From positions 675,634-739,633 of the forward strand of contig NZ_BMCX01000001.1 in NCBI RefSeq assembly GCF_014635485.1: a stretch of 64,000 nucleotides of DNA, given 5' to 3'. The notes beneath the pieces were generated by a model. That model ran no database searches. It saw only the letters and a list, made by a program, of their open reading frames with translations, and was not told the DNA's origin. Below are positions 56,075 to 64,000 of this stretch, in pieces (the first letter of the stretch is position 1; every line of letters begins with the position of its first letter). This stretch comes from Corynebacterium pelargi (GTDB lineage Bacteria; Actinomycetota; Actinomycetes; Mycobacteriales; Mycobacteriaceae). A program made the position numbers and the translations under genes.

Positions 56075-58687
56075 GTGTCTTCAATCAATCTCACCCAAGC
56101 CGAAGCCCAGGCACGCGCAGCGCTAGTGCGCGTGAATAATTACCACGTCAGCCTCGACCTCACTGCCTCGGAGAAGACCTTCCCTTCGCGCACGCTGGTG
56201 TCGTTCGAAGCCCTCGAAGACGGCAGCACCTTTATCGACCTGCGCGCCGAGGACGTCCACAAATTGGTGCTCGATGACGTCGACATCACCGATGCCGCCG
56301 TGCCGCGCACGGATGGCGTCTACCAGGAGGCAGCAGGCATCTCGCTGGATCTGCGTGCAGGCGCTCACGAGCTGATGATTGAAGCCACCGCGCGCTATTC
56401 CAATTCCGGCCAGGGGTTGCACCGCTTCGTGGATCCCGAAGACGACAAGGTCTACCTCTACACCCAGTTCGAAACTGCCGACGCCAAGCGCATGTTCGCC
56501 TGCTTCGATCAACCAGACCTCAAGGCCACCTACGATTTTGAAATCACCGCGCCTTCCCACTGGAAGGTCATTAGCAACGCTGCCGCCGATATCACCGAAG
56601 CCGGGGATCACAGCGTGCACCGCTCGCGCATCGACTATCCCCTATCCACCTACCTCGTCGCGGTATGCGCGGGCGAATACTACGAGGTATCCGATACTTG
56701 GTCGGGCACGCTGACCCGCTACGACACCACGCCCGAGGATCAGCCCGACACACTCGAGATCCCCATGTCGATTTTCTGCCGCGCTTCCCTTGCGCAGCAT
56801 TTGGACGTCGACAAGCTTTTCAAAGAAACCAAACAGGGCTTCGACTACTACCACGCCCACTTCGGCATCGCCTACCCATTCGGCAAATACGACCAGCTCT
56901 TCGTGCCCGAATTCAACATGGGCGCCATGGAAAACGCCGGCGCCGTGACCTTCCGCGACGAATACGTCTTCTCCTCCAAAGTCACCGAATACCGCTACGA
57001 ACGCCGCTGCGACACCATCTTGCACGAAATGGCCCACATGTGGTTCGGCGACCTCGTCACCATGCGCTGGTGGGGCGATCTCTGGCTCAACGAATCCTTC
57101 GCCACCTGGTCAGCAGCCATCAGCCAAGCCGAAGCCACCGAATACACCAACGCCTGGGTCACCTTCGCCAACGTAGAAAAATCCTGGGCCCTCCAACAAG
57201 ACCAACTGCCCACCACACACCCCATCACCGCAGACGCAGGCGACATCGAAACCGTCGAGCAAAACTTCGACGGCATCACCTACGCCAAAGGCGCATCCGT
57301 ACTCAAACAACTCCAAGCCTATGTCGGCCGCGAAGCCTTCTTCGCCGGAGTGCGCCAACACTTCGCCACGCACGCCTACGGCAACGCCACCTTCGACGAT
57401 CTGCTCGCAGCACTCGAAAGCGCGTCGGGCAGGGATCTCAGTGGGTGGGCCGGGCAATGGCTCAAGACCACAGGCGTCAACCCCCTCTCTCCTAACTTTG
57501 AGCAAAAGTTAGGAGAGTATACGAGCTTCGAAATCCACCAAGGCCCCGCCGCCCCCGGCGCCGGCGAACTGCGCACCCACCGCGTCGCCGTTGGCCTCTA
57601 CCGCCTCGAAGGCGATCAGGTTCACAGGTTCAAGCGCGTTGAGGTGGACGTCGAAGGCGCTGTAACCCCGGTGCCTGAGCTCGTTGGCTGCGAGGTCGCT
57701 GATCTGGTGCTCGTCAATGATGACGACCTCACCTACTGCCTCATGCAGCTCGATGAGGCTTCGAGCAACTTCGTGCTCAACAACATCGACAAGATTGACG
57801 ACGCCATGCCGCGCACCCTCTGCTGGTCCGCCGCATGGGAGGCCACCCGCGCCGGCACGATGCGCGCCCGCGACTTCCTCCAGCTCGTCCAACGCGGCGC
57901 CCCCGCCGAAACCCACATCGCCGTGCTTGAACGAGTCCTCATGCAAGCCCGCCGAGCCCTCCACTCCTACGCCGACCCGGCATGGGCGCGCGAGCACGGC
58001 AATGCTCTGCTTGAAGACATTTGCCTCCAGGGGGCCAAGCAGGCCGCACCGGGCAGCGACCGCCAACTCTCCTTCCTCCTAACTTTGGCCAATATTCAGG
58101 TGTCGGAATCCACCGCAGCGATCTTCGAGCAATTGCTTGTCGACGACACCGACGCCATCCCCGGCGTGGTTGTCGACACCGATCTGCGCTGGCAGCTTTT
58201 GATCGCCCTGATTGCCAACGGCTTTATCACCGGCGATGAGGTAGAGCGTCGAATCAACGCGCTGCTGGAATCCGATCCCACCTCGGCAGCCAAGCTGTTT
58301 GCCATCAAAGCAGAAGCTGCCCAGCCGGACGCGAAGGTCAAAGAAGCGATTTTCGAAGAGCTCATCGACCCGGACAACCCCATGTCCAACCTGTACCGAC
58401 GCCACAAGATTGAAGGGCTCCGTGCCCCAGCATCAAGCAACGCGCTCAGTGGCCTCAACCAGGCCATCTACGAGCACGCCGAACACCTCTGGCAAGCCAT
58501 GTCCTCCGAGGTGGCACTGGTGACCGTCACCGGCTTATTCCCCGGCTGGGACACCAGCGAGGAAGCTCATGAGCGCTCGGCGAAGTTCCTTGAACGCTCA
58601 CTGCCGGCCGGGCTTCAGCGCGTGATCGCCGAAGGCAACGCCGAGCAACAACGAGCGCTGCACAATCAGCGCGTCGACCGCGGCTAG
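56075..58687 (+). CDS. pepN: aminopeptidase N (M1 family)
   Basis: 870 residues from GTG 56075, with AGGAGG 12 bases upstream. GAMENAG is at about 283-289 and the zinc site HEMAH (317-321) with the third ligand E340 (WLNESFATW). The C-terminal ERAP1-like domain runs to the end. It removes N-terminal residues from peptides. A perfect CTCCTAAC palindrome (57487-57517) lies in frame at about residues 471-481, coding for LSPNFEQKLGE in the linker between the two parts; a half element at 58075 codes for SFLLTL. The longer upstream frame is not part of the gene. Confidence 0.96.
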   Translation: MSSINLTQAEAQARAALVRVNNYHVSLDLTASEKTFPSRTLVSFEALEDGSTFIDLRAEDVHKLVLDDVDITDAAVPRTDGVYQEAAGISLDLRAGAHELMIEATARYSNSGQGLHRFVDPEDDKVYLYTQFETADAKRMFACFDQPDLKATYDFEITAPSHWKVISNAAADITEAGDHSVHRSRIDYPLSTYLVAVCAGEYYEVSDTWSGTLTRYDTTPEDQPDTLEIPMSIFCRASLAQHLDVDKLFKETKQGFDYYHAHFGIAYPFGKYDQLFVPEFNMGAMENAGAVTFRDEYVFSSKVTEYRYERRCDTILHEMAHMWFGDLVTMRWWGDLWLNESFATWSAAISQAEATEYTNAWVTFANVEKSWALQQDQLPTTHPITADAGDIETVEQNFDGITYAKGASVLKQLQAYVGREAFFAGVRQHFATHAYGNATFDDLLAALESASGRDLSGWAGQWLKTTGVNPLSPNFEQKLGEYTSFEIHQGPAAPGAGELRTHRVAVGLYRLEGDQVHRFKRVEVDVEGAVTPVPELVGCEVADLVLVNDDDLTYCLMQLDEASSNFVLNNIDKIDDAMPRTLCWSAAWEATRAGTMRARDFLQLVQRGAPAETHIAVLERVLMQARRALHSYADPAWAREHGNALLEDICLQGAKQAAPGSDRQLSFLLTLANIQVSESTAAIFEQLLVDDTDAIPGVVVDTDLRWQLLIALIANGFITGDEVERRINALLESDPTSAAKLFAIKAEAAQPDAKVKEAIFEELIDPDNPMSNLYRRHKIEGLRAPASSNALSGLNQAIYEHAEHLWQAMSSEVALVTVTGLFPGWDTSEEAHERSAKFLERSLPAGLQRVIAEGNAEQQRALHNQRVDRG
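57487..57517. repeat. CTCCTAAC palindrome in frame inside pepN
   Basis: CTCTCCTAACTTT / AAAGTTAGGAGAG, perfect 13-bp arms, 5-base loop, read in the frame where CTCCTAAC gives Ser-Pro-Asn, so it does not stop translation. Confidence 0.92.
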
Positions 58688-58723
58688 GAACGCGGGCGCG
58701 GAGAAGAAAAAACTTTGCCCCAC

Positions 58724-58763
58724 TTATCCACAGGTTGGATAGTGGGGCTTAAAGTTATCCACA
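58724..58763. other. pair of DnaA-box sequences, 31 bp apart
   Basis: TTATCCACA at 58724-58732 and 58755-58763, same orientation, between the convergent pepN and metB stops and beside a palindrome copy. Confidence 0.7.
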
Positions 58764-58778
58764 GTTAGGGGCTTCTCC

Positions 58779-58809
58779 CCTCCTAACTTTGCTCAAGAGT
58801 TTGGAGGGA
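58779..58809. repeat. CTCCTAAC palindrome, partly degenerate, at the metB stop
   Basis: CCCTCCTAACTTT...AGAGTTTGGAGGG; the right arm has two changes. The metB stop TAG lies in the left arm (minus strand), where the frame is shifted relative to the other copies. Confidence 0.8.
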
Positions 58810-59934
58810 GGAGGAGATGTCGTCGAGCAAATCCTCAATATCTTCAATCCCCACAGAAATCCTCACCAACTCTTTCGGCACCTCGAGTGTGGAGCCGTTG
58901 ACGGATTGGTGCGTCATGCTGGCGGGGTGTTCGATGAGTGATTCGACGCCGCCCAAGGATTCGGCGAGCAGGATGAGTTTGGTGTTGAGGCAGAAGTTGC
59001 GTGCGTCGGCTTCGGTGTGGAAGAGCACTGAGATCATGGCGCCGGGGCGTCGCATTTGCTTCTTGGCGATCTCGTGGCCGGGGTTGGAGGCCAGGCCTGG
59101 GTAGTAGACCTTGGCTACGCGGGGGTCGGCTTCGAGGTATTCGGCGATCGTTTGGGCGTTTTCGCAGTGGCGGTCCATGCGGACTGCGAGCGTCTTGATG
59201 CCTCGGGCGGTGAGGTAAGCGTCGAAAGGCGAGCTAATTGCGCCGGCGTCGCCTTGGAAGCCGTAGACGAGTTCGTCGAATTCGGCGTCGTTGCTCACCA
59301 GCGCGCCGCCGACGACGTCGGAGTGCCCGCCGAGGTATTTGGTGGCGGAGTGCAGCACGACGTCGGCGCCGAGTTCGAGGGGGCGTTGGAGGTAGGGGGT
59401 GGCGAAGGTGTTATCGACGACGAGTTTGGCGTCGTGCTGTTCGATTTGCTTTGCGACGTCCGCGATGTCGGTAATGCTCAGCGCGGGGTTGGTGGGCGTT
59501 TCGAGCCACACGACGGCGGTGTTGTCTTTGAGCGCGTCGTGCACGGCGTTGGGTTGGGTGGTGTCCACGACGGTGAATTCCACTCCCCAGTCACCGAATA
59601 CCTTGTCGATGAGCCTGAAGGTGCCGCCGTAGGCGTCGTGGCCCAAGATCATGTGCTTGCCGGGGCGCAGGAGGGTTCGCAGGGCGACGTCGGTGGCGGC
59701 CATGCCTGATGCGAAAACGCGACAGTACTTGGCTTGTTCTAACGCGGCGATGGTGCGCTCTAGTGCTGCGACGGTGGGGTTGCCCACGCGTGAATATTCA
59801 AAGCCTCCGCGCAGTTCGTTGATGCCGTTTTGGGCAAAGGTCGTTGACGCGTAGATGGGTGTATTAACAGGCCCGTAGAGGTTGTCGGGGTGGTAGCCGC
59901 CGTGAATGGCTGCGGTGTGAAAGCCCTGGCTCAT
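58783..59934 (-). CDS. metB: cystathionine gamma-synthase
   Basis: 383 residues, PLP fold type I. The cofactor lysine is in LHSATKYLGGHSD, with SRVGNPTVAALE and ASGMAATDVALR before it and GAMISVLFHTEADA and ESLGGVESLIEHPASMTH after. It joins O-acetyl- or O-succinylhomoserine with cysteine in transsulfuration. The end overlaps a palindrome. Likely regulated by the McbR-type element upstream. Confidence 0.94.
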   Translation of the reverse strand: MSQGFHTAAIHGGYHPDNLYGPVNTPIYASTTFAQNGINELRGGFEYSRVGNPTVAALERTIAALEQAKYCRVFASGMAATDVALRTLLRPGKHMILGHDAYGGTFRLIDKVFGDWGVEFTVVDTTQPNAVHDALKDNTAVVWLETPTNPALSITDIADVAKQIEQHDAKLVVDNTFATPYLQRPLELGADVVLHSATKYLGGHSDVVGGALVSNDAEFDELVYGFQGDAGAISSPFDAYLTARGIKTLAVRMDRHCENAQTIAEYLEADPRVAKVYYPGLASNPGHEIAKKQMRRPGAMISVLFHTEADARNFCLNTKLILLAESLGGVESLIEHPASMTHQSVNGSTLEVPKELVRISVGIEDIEDLLDDISSSLQTLEQS

Positions 59935-59978
59935 GGAACATCCTTATGGGTCGGGGGCAATGATATGTACGCACATAC

Positions 59979-59994
59979 TAGACCAAGCGGTTCA
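59979..59994 (-). promoter_or_regulatory. McbR-like operator upstream of metB
   Basis: TAGAC-N6-GTTCA, close to the TAGAC-N6-GTCTA element of the methionine/cysteine repressor McbR in C. glutamicum (two mismatches). It lies 45 bases before the metB start and overlaps a TAGTAT -10 candidate. Confidence 0.55.
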
Positions 59995-60028
59995 TTCATG
60001 CGGTGTTCCATGAATAAAAATGCCCCTC

Positions 60029-60034
60029 TAGGCT
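60029..60034 (+). promoter_or_regulatory. leaderless -10 box of glbO
   Basis: TAGGCT, 7 bases before the ATG at 60042 with no ribosome binding site. Confidence 0.6.
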
Positions 60035-60041
60035 AAACCTC

Positions 60042-60422
60042 ATGAACGACGAGTCCGTGTACCAATCCATCGGCGGCGAGGCAACCTTCCGAGACGTTGT
60101 CCACCGCTTCTACCAATCGGTGCGCAACGACGACATCATCGGCCCGATGTACCCCGAAGACGATTGGGAAGGCGCCGAAGACCGCCTCAGAATGTTCCTC
60201 GCCCAATACTGGGGCGGACCAAGCGACTACTCCCAACAGCGCGGCCACCCCCGACTCAGAATGCGCCACGCCCACTTCCGCATCGACGCCAAAGCCGCCC
60301 AACGCTGGCTTGAGCTCATGGACGAAGCCATCGACACTACCGACATCGCACCACCCCAGCGCGAAGCCCTACGCGAACACATGCAACGAGTCGCCTACAT
60401 GCTGATCAACACCGCGGGCTAA
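60042..60422 (+). CDS. glbO: group II truncated haemoglobin
   Basis: 126 residues. Signatures are SVYQSIGGEATFRDVVHRFYQSV, DDWEGAEDRLRMFLAQYWGGP, and the proximal His in RMRHAHFRI. It binds haem and O2 in the cytoplasm and probably serves oxygen or peroxide chemistry. It is followed by a transporter gene whose ATG overlaps its stop by one base (TAATG). Confidence 0.96.
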   Translation: MNDESVYQSIGGEATFRDVVHRFYQSVRNDDIIGPMYPEDDWEGAEDRLRMFLAQYWGGPSDYSQQRGHPRLRMRHAHFRIDAKAAQRWLELMDEAIDTTDIAPPQREALREHMQRVAYMLINTAG

Positions 60423-61306
60423 TGCTCATTGCCATCGGGATCCTCGCCGGCGCCATCGTGCCGATCCAAACCATTGCCAACACCCGGCTCAGCCGCACCA
60501 CCGGCACAGCACTATCCGCTTCCCTGCTCAGCTTCAGCGTCGGCACCATCGCACTGCTCATCATCACCAGCATCACCGGCACGCTCCCCCAGCTCCACCA
60601 AGTCCTCGCACAACCACCATCAACACTCATCGGCGGGGCACTCGGCGTGATCGCGTTAAGCGGCAACATCATCCTCTACCCAAAACTCGGGGCCATTCAA
60701 ACCGTGGTGCTGCCCATTTGCGGACAAATTATTGCCGGATTGCTCATCGACAGTTTCGGGCTTTTCGACGCCCCTATTATCCCTCCTAACTTTCTGCGAA
60801 TCTTAGGAGCGGCCGTGGTGCTCATCGGAGTGATTGCGTGTGTCTGGCGCCCCAACACCACCAGCGCCAAACACCACCTGCCCCTGCAGCTTGCCGGCAT
60901 CGGTTTTGGCATGTGCCTTGCTGCCCAGTCGGCGATTAATGGCCAGCTTGGGCGCAGTTTGGGTTCCGCGCTTTCTGCCGCCCTGGTGTCTTTTGTGGTG
61001 GGAACAGCCACGTTGACGCTTGTCAACTGTTACCCGCGCTGGCGCCCAAATCTGTGGATAACTCGGCCGCTGGGACCCTGGTGGATGTGGATCGGTGGAA
61101 TTTGCGGCGCAAGTTTTGTTTCCGTCAATGCACTCCTGGCACCGCAAATCGGTACCGGTCTGACTGTCATGGCAGCGTTGGGCGGCATGATGGCAGCGAG
61201 TGTGGTCGTCGATTGGGTGCGGGGTGCCCGGGTGACGGGGATGCAGGTGTTGGGGTTGCTGCTTTTGGCTGCAGGCGTCTCCCTCCTAACTTTTGGCAAA
61301 AGTTAG
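60422..61306 (+). CDS. DMT superfamily transporter (YdcZ/DUF606, two-domain)
   Basis: 294 residues, ten membrane segments formed by two tandem YdcZ repeats (GAIVPIQTIANTRLSRTTGTALSASLLSFSVGT and GFGMCLAAQSAINGQLGRSLGSALSAALVSFVVGT). Substrate unknown. A CTCCTAAC-like element at 60782-60812 encodes PPNFLRILG at a membrane loop. The C terminus LLTFGKS-stop is entirely the left part of a palindrome shared with ald. A DnaA box lies inside at 61053-61061. Confidence 0.88.
   Translation: MLIAIGILAGAIVPIQTIANTRLSRTTGTALSASLLSFSVGTIALLIITSITGTLPQLHQVLAQPPSTLIGGALGVIALSGNIILYPKLGAIQTVVLPICGQIIAGLLIDSFGLFDAPIIPPNFLRILGAAVVLIGVIACVWRPNTTSAKHHLPLQLAGIGFGMCLAAQSAINGQLGRSLGSALSAALVSFVVGTATLTLVNCYPRWRPNLWITRPLGPWWMWIGGICGASFVSVNALLAPQIGTGLTVMAALGGMMAASVVVDWVRGARVTGMQVLGLLLLAAGVSLLTFGKS
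60782..60812. repeat. degenerate CTCCTAAC palindrome inside the YdcZ-type gene
   Basis: CCTCCTAACTTT...ATCTTAGGAG, right arm with changes, in frame and coding for a loop between membrane segments. Confidence 0.65.
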
Positions 61307-61309
61307 GAG
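61283..61309. repeat. CTCCTAAC palindrome carrying both stop codons of two convergent genes
   Basis: CTCCTAACTTTT / AAAAGTTAGGAG, perfect 12-bp arms, 3-base loop. The plus gene ends TAG at 61304-61306 and ald (minus) ends TAA at 61303-61305, so the stops overlap by two bases within the right arm. Confidence 0.95.
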
Positions 61310-62376
61310 AGGGCGGCGGCGACGGTTTCGTTGAGCAGTTGGCCGTGGCGCGTCATCAACCCGCCTTTAAGCCCCGGGAAGCGCTCGAATGCTTGGTCCA
61401 CGCCGCCGGCTGCGATGGCGCGAACGTAGGGCAGCGTGGCTGATGAAAGGGCGCGGGTGGAGGTATTGGCGACGGCGCCTGGCATGTTGGGCACGCAGTA
61501 CATGAGGGAGTTGGCCACTTGGAAGGTGGGGGCTTCGTGGCTGGTTTTGCGGGAGGATTCGAAGCAGCCGCCTTGGTCGATGGCGACGTCGACGAGCACG
61601 CTGCCGTGTTTCATGTCGGCAACCAGGCTGTCGGGTACAAGTACGGGGGCTTTGGCGCCGGCGACGAGGACGGCGCCGATGACGAGGTCGGCGTCGAGAA
61701 GTTCTTGGCGGATGGAGGCGGGGTCGGAGACGATGGTGCGCACTTGGCCGTGGTAGAGGTCGTCGAAGTGCGCGAGGGTGCGCGCGTTGACGTCGAGGAC
61801 GGTGACTTGGGCTCTGAGTCCGTGGGCCATGGCGACGGCGCTGGCGCCGACTTGGCCGCCGCCGATGACGACGACTTTTGCGGGGCTGGTGCCGGGCACG
61901 CCGGACAGGAGCACGCCGCGGCCTCCCTGGGGGCTGAGGAGGTGGTGAGCACCTTCGATGGTGGCGAGCCTTCCGGCTACTTGGCTCATGGGGGCCAGCA
62001 GCGGCAGTCCGCCTTGGGCGTCGGTGACGGTTTCATAGGCAACGGAGGTCGTGCCTGCGTTGAGTAGGGCCTCGGCAACCTCGGGGCATGCTGCGAGGTG
62101 GAGGTAGGTGAAAAGTGTTTGATCGCGGAGGTATTCAAACTCTTCTGGTTGGGGTTCTTTCACCTTGAGAACCAGGTCGGTATCCCATGCGTCGGCGACG
62201 TCGACAAGCTGTGCTCCGGCGGCTTGGAATTCTTCGTCGGACATGGCCGCGCCCCTGCCTGCGCCGCGTTGGACGAGGACTTCGTGGCCGTCGTTGACCA
62301 GTGCTTGCACGCCTAGGGGCTGCAAGGCGACGCGACCTTCGCGGTTCATGACTTCTTTGGGAATTCCGATACGCAT
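61303..62376 (-). CDS. ald: alanine dehydrogenase
   Basis: 357 residues. [18 protein letters not shown] opens it; catalytic Lys in [10 protein letters not shown] and His in YLHLAACPE; nucleotide site [16 protein letters not shown]; then [14 protein letters not shown] near the end. It converts L-alanine and NAD to pyruvate, ammonia and NADH. It overlaps the convergent transporter gene by 4 bases inside a palindrome. Confidence 0.95.
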   Translation of the reverse strand: MRIGIPKEVMNREGRVALQPLGVQALVNDGHEVLVQRGAGRGAAMSDEEFQAAGAQLVDVADAWDTDLVLKVKEPQPEEFEYLRDQTLFTYLHLAACPEVAEALLNAGTTSVAYETVTDAQGGLPLLAPMSQVAGRLATIEGAHHLLSPQGGRGVLLSGVPGTSPAKVVVIGGGQVGASAVAMAHGLRAQVTVLDVNARTLAHFDDLYHGQVRTIVSDPASIRQELLDADLVIGAVLVAGAKAPVLVPDSLVADMKHGSVLVDVAIDQGGCFESSRKTSHEAPTFQVANSLMYCVPNMPGAVANTSTRALSSATLPYVRAIAAGGVDQAFERFPGLKGGLMTRHGQLLNETVAAALS

Positions 62377-62458
62377 GGTGTCTCCATTTCGTGTCCGCGT
62401 CCTGGATGCGACGCGCTGTGATCTAAAACACCATCATTGAATCATGTGAGCCAGCGAA

Positions 62459-63046
62459 CTACAAGAGGGGCAGCCCCCGCGAGAAATAGGCACTCGCCAC
62501 CACCGTATCCACGCGCAACCAGCGCCCGGCGGCACTCACACGCACCTGACGAGGCGCAGACACATCAGCAGGCGGGATCAGACCATAGACATCACACGCG
62601 AAAATCACACGCATCGGCACCTCGCGGCCCTCCACGGTCAGCACCGTTTGATCCAGCAGGCTCGGCGGCACCCCCAAAGGGCCACTATGGGCACGGGCTA
62701 AGGTGCGACCCTCCTCGGCCAATTGCGCCACCACCTCCCCCGGCACCTCGTCAAGGAAAGAAAAACCCTCGACAGGCGGCAAGGCTCCGGGCCATTGAGC
62801 TTCTCGACGAACCACGTGGCCCGAAAGAAGGTCACCAACACCCATCACGCCCTCCTCCAGGGCGCAATCTTGAGGCACATCGATAGCGAGGAGGGCCTCG
62901 AAGGGGGTGGTGATAAACGCCTGGGCCAGGCGGTGATCACGCTGGCGAACCCTCAGCAGCGCCTGGGCGTCGAGGCGCTGGGCGCGGTGAAGTAATGCCG
63001 AGAAATTTCCGCTTGGCACAGTTGGACGATGCTGACCTTCGAACAT
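62459..63046 (-). CDS. conserved corynebacterial protein of unknown function
   Basis: 195 residues from ATG 63046 (GTG 63073 is also possible, overlapping the thioesterase stop). No recognised domain. FSALLHRAQRLDAQALLRVRQ and VYGLIPPADVSAPRQVRVSAAGRWLRVDTVVASAYFSRGLPLL look like a folded soluble protein. It follows the thioesterase closely and is probably co-transcribed with it. It carries AGCTTCTCGACG at 62808. Confidence 0.65.
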   Translation of the reverse strand: MFEGQHRPTVPSGNFSALLHRAQRLDAQALLRVRQRDHRLAQAFITTPFEALLAIDVPQDCALEEGVMGVGDLLSGHVVRREAQWPGALPPVEGFSFLDEVPGEVVAQLAEEGRTLARAHSGPLGVPPSLLDQTVLTVEGREVPMRVIFACDVYGLIPPADVSAPRQVRVSAAGRWLRVDTVVASAYFSRGLPLL

Positions 63047-63056
63047 TCCTGCAATC

Positions 63057-63479
63057 TTAGGAGGAGTGTCCACGGGTGAGTACCTTCATCTCCTTTTCGG
63101 TGATCTGCCTTGGCTTGGAAGTAGGCAGATCAATCGCCACCTGCACGGTGTGTACGGTGGCGCAGACATGCCCTTCGCCGTCGTGCAGCGTTTGTCGCGT
63201 AGTAAACGAGGAGCGGCCGATATTGGTCACCACCGTCTCAACGCGCACTTTATCCGTCGAGGGCATCATCGGGCGCAGGTAATCAACTTCGATCTTTCGC
63301 ACAAATACCGGCGGGATATCAAAGCCTTCCGCCCCAAATTCGTCCTGCGCCCAGCGCAGCCGCGCCTCTTGGGCAAGCTCAACATAGGCCGCGTTATTGA
63401 CGTGCCCAAAGCGGTCGAAGTCACCCCAGCGCAAGGGAATCAAGCTTTCGTGAACGGTGGCGTAATCAGATGAAGACAT
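63057..63479 (-). CDS. acyl-CoA thioesterase (4HBT hotdog family)
   Basis: 140 residues from ATG 63479. Hotdog core: PLRWGDFDRFGHVNNAAYVELAQEAR with the catalytic Asp of the 4-hydroxybenzoyl-CoA thioesterase type, then VRKIEVDYLRPMMPSTDKVRVETVV. It cleaves acyl-CoA; the chain length is unknown. It lies between ettA and the unknown protein, in the mycobacterial order Rv2475c-Rv2477c. Confidence 0.88.
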   Translation of the reverse strand: MSSSDYATVHESLIPLRWGDFDRFGHVNNAAYVELAQEARLRWAQDEFGAEGFDIPPVFVRKIEVDYLRPMMPSTDKVRVETVVTNIGRSSFTTRQTLHDGEGHVCATVHTVQVAIDLPTSKPRQITEKEMKVLTRGHSS

Positions 63480-63614
63480 ACCTAGAACAAAGTCCTTGTC
63501 ATATACGAGCAATAGCGGTCCACCAAGGTGAACTACACCACCTTAGCGCGAAAACTACTTTTTGCCACAAAAGCACATTGGAATGAGTGCGCACCCACAT
63601 GGGAAGACACAGAA

Positions 63615-63643
63615 CATCCCCTCCTGCGATACAGGAGGGGATG
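63615..63643 (-). terminator. terminator of ettA
   Basis: 12-bp perfect stem CATCCCCTCCTG / CAGGAGGGGATG, 5-base loop, 16 bases after the ettA stop; the minus-strand tail is TTCTGTG. Confidence 0.85.
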
Positions 63644-63659
63644 GTAGGGCATGCGCTTT

Positions 63660-64000
63660 CTAGCGGCTTAGCTTGCGGTGCGTCACGCGGCTCGGACGTG
63701 CAGCTTCTGCACCAAGGCGCTCAACCTTGTTCTTTTCATAATCTTCGAAGTTACCTTCGAACCAGAACCACTGCCCTTCTGCCACATTGCCTTCCCAGGC
63801 GAGGATGTGGGTACAAGTGCGGTCGAGGAACCAGCGATCGTGCGAAATCACCACAGCACAGCCGGGGAACTTCTGCAGCGCATTTTCCAGCGAACCGAGG
63901 GTTTCCACATCCAGGTCGTTGGTGGGCTCGTCAAGCAGAATCAAGTTGCCGCCCTGCTTCAAGGTCAGTGCCAGGTTCAGGCGGTTGCGCTCACCACCGG
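63660..64000 (-). CDS. ettA: EttA, ABC-F energy-dependent translational throttle (C-terminal part)
   Basis: The C-terminal 112 residues, running off the window edge. The second ABC signature GGERNR, Walker [13 protein letters not shown] and the H-loop [15 protein letters not shown] are followed by the EttA-type [18 protein letters not shown]. It gates the ribosomal E site according to energy state. Complete start not in the window. Confidence 0.95.
   Translation of the reverse strand, partial: GGERNRLNLALTLKQGGNLILLDEPTNDLDVETLGSLENALQKFPGCAVVISHDRWFLDRTCTHILAWEGNVAEGQWFWFEGNFEDYEKNKVERLGAEAARPSRVTHRKLSR

Overview
The window reads as chromosomal DNA of a Corynebacterium species. Supporting signs are the high-GC actinobacterial codon use, a mycothiol-linked gene set (an Rv2466c-type DsbA-like oxidoreductase, a single-cysteine-loop arsenate reductase domain), the clpX-clpP2-clpP1-tig block with a ClgR-type box, the rne-rplU-rpmA-obg and proB-2HADH-proA-nadD-rsfS-gpgP strings, rpiB next to the Rv2466c homologue and pepN, and many leaderless genes with a TANNNT box 6-8 bases before the start codon. 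The species cannot be fixed from the sequence alone.

Layout. 0-9 kb: the tail of a peptide ABC transporter ATPase, a DUF222/HNH protein, a CPBP protease, a prolyl-aminopeptidase-like hydrolase divergent from yggS, an XRE regulator plus membrane protein pair with a clear operator, a nitronate monooxygenase, lepA, a solitary MazF/PemK-like toxin and rpsT. 9-13 kb: a 56-residue membrane peptide, uhpT (hexose-phosphate antiporter) beside a long non-coding gap, a MOSC protein and a LysE-type exporter. 13-23 kb (minus strand): ankyrin protein, holA, comEC-comEA, degV, gpgP-rsfS, nadD-proA, 2-hydroxyacid dehydrogenase, proB. 23-41 kb: YhgE/Pip membrane protein, secreted hydrolase, obg-rpmA-rplU-rne, ndk, pirin plus ornithine-cyclodeaminase-like pair, DAACS symporter, DUF4233-folC-valS, mdh. 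41-48.7 kb: TetR regulator, clpX, clpP2-clpP1, a second DUF222/HNH protein, tig, tRNA-Pro, tRNA-Gly.

48.7-54.5 kb looks like an acquired, decaying island directly after tRNA-Gly(TCC). It holds arsA-arsD divergent from an ArsR-ArsC fusion with no efflux pump, a diverged 62-bp direct repeat (43/62 identical) on either side of the ars genes, a probable transposase scrap, and a DUF2326-type ATPase broken by three frameshifts followed by a small XRE gene broken by one in-frame TGA. Core genes resume with a small HTH protein, rpiB, the Rv2466c homologue, pepN, metB, glbO, a YdcZ-type transporter, ald, a conserved protein, a thioesterase and the end of ettA.

Four repeated short sequences stand out and are not explained by the genes. 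(1) A palindrome built on CTCCTAACTTT / AAAGTTAGGAG occurs about ten times as a full hairpin plus partial copies, all after 19 kb. It often supplies the Ser-stop (TCC TAA) end of a gene, once for both convergent genes, and it also lies in frame inside pepN and other proteins. (2) The 12-mer GCTCGCATTGAC occurs ten times exactly. (3) AGCTTNTCGACG occurs at least 23 times. (4) Perfect DnaA boxes (TTATCCACA) occur eight times, six of them as three pairs spaced 31, 31 and 40 bp beside copies of the palindrome. No copy of any of the four was found inside the island. All counts were made by eye and should be recomputed.
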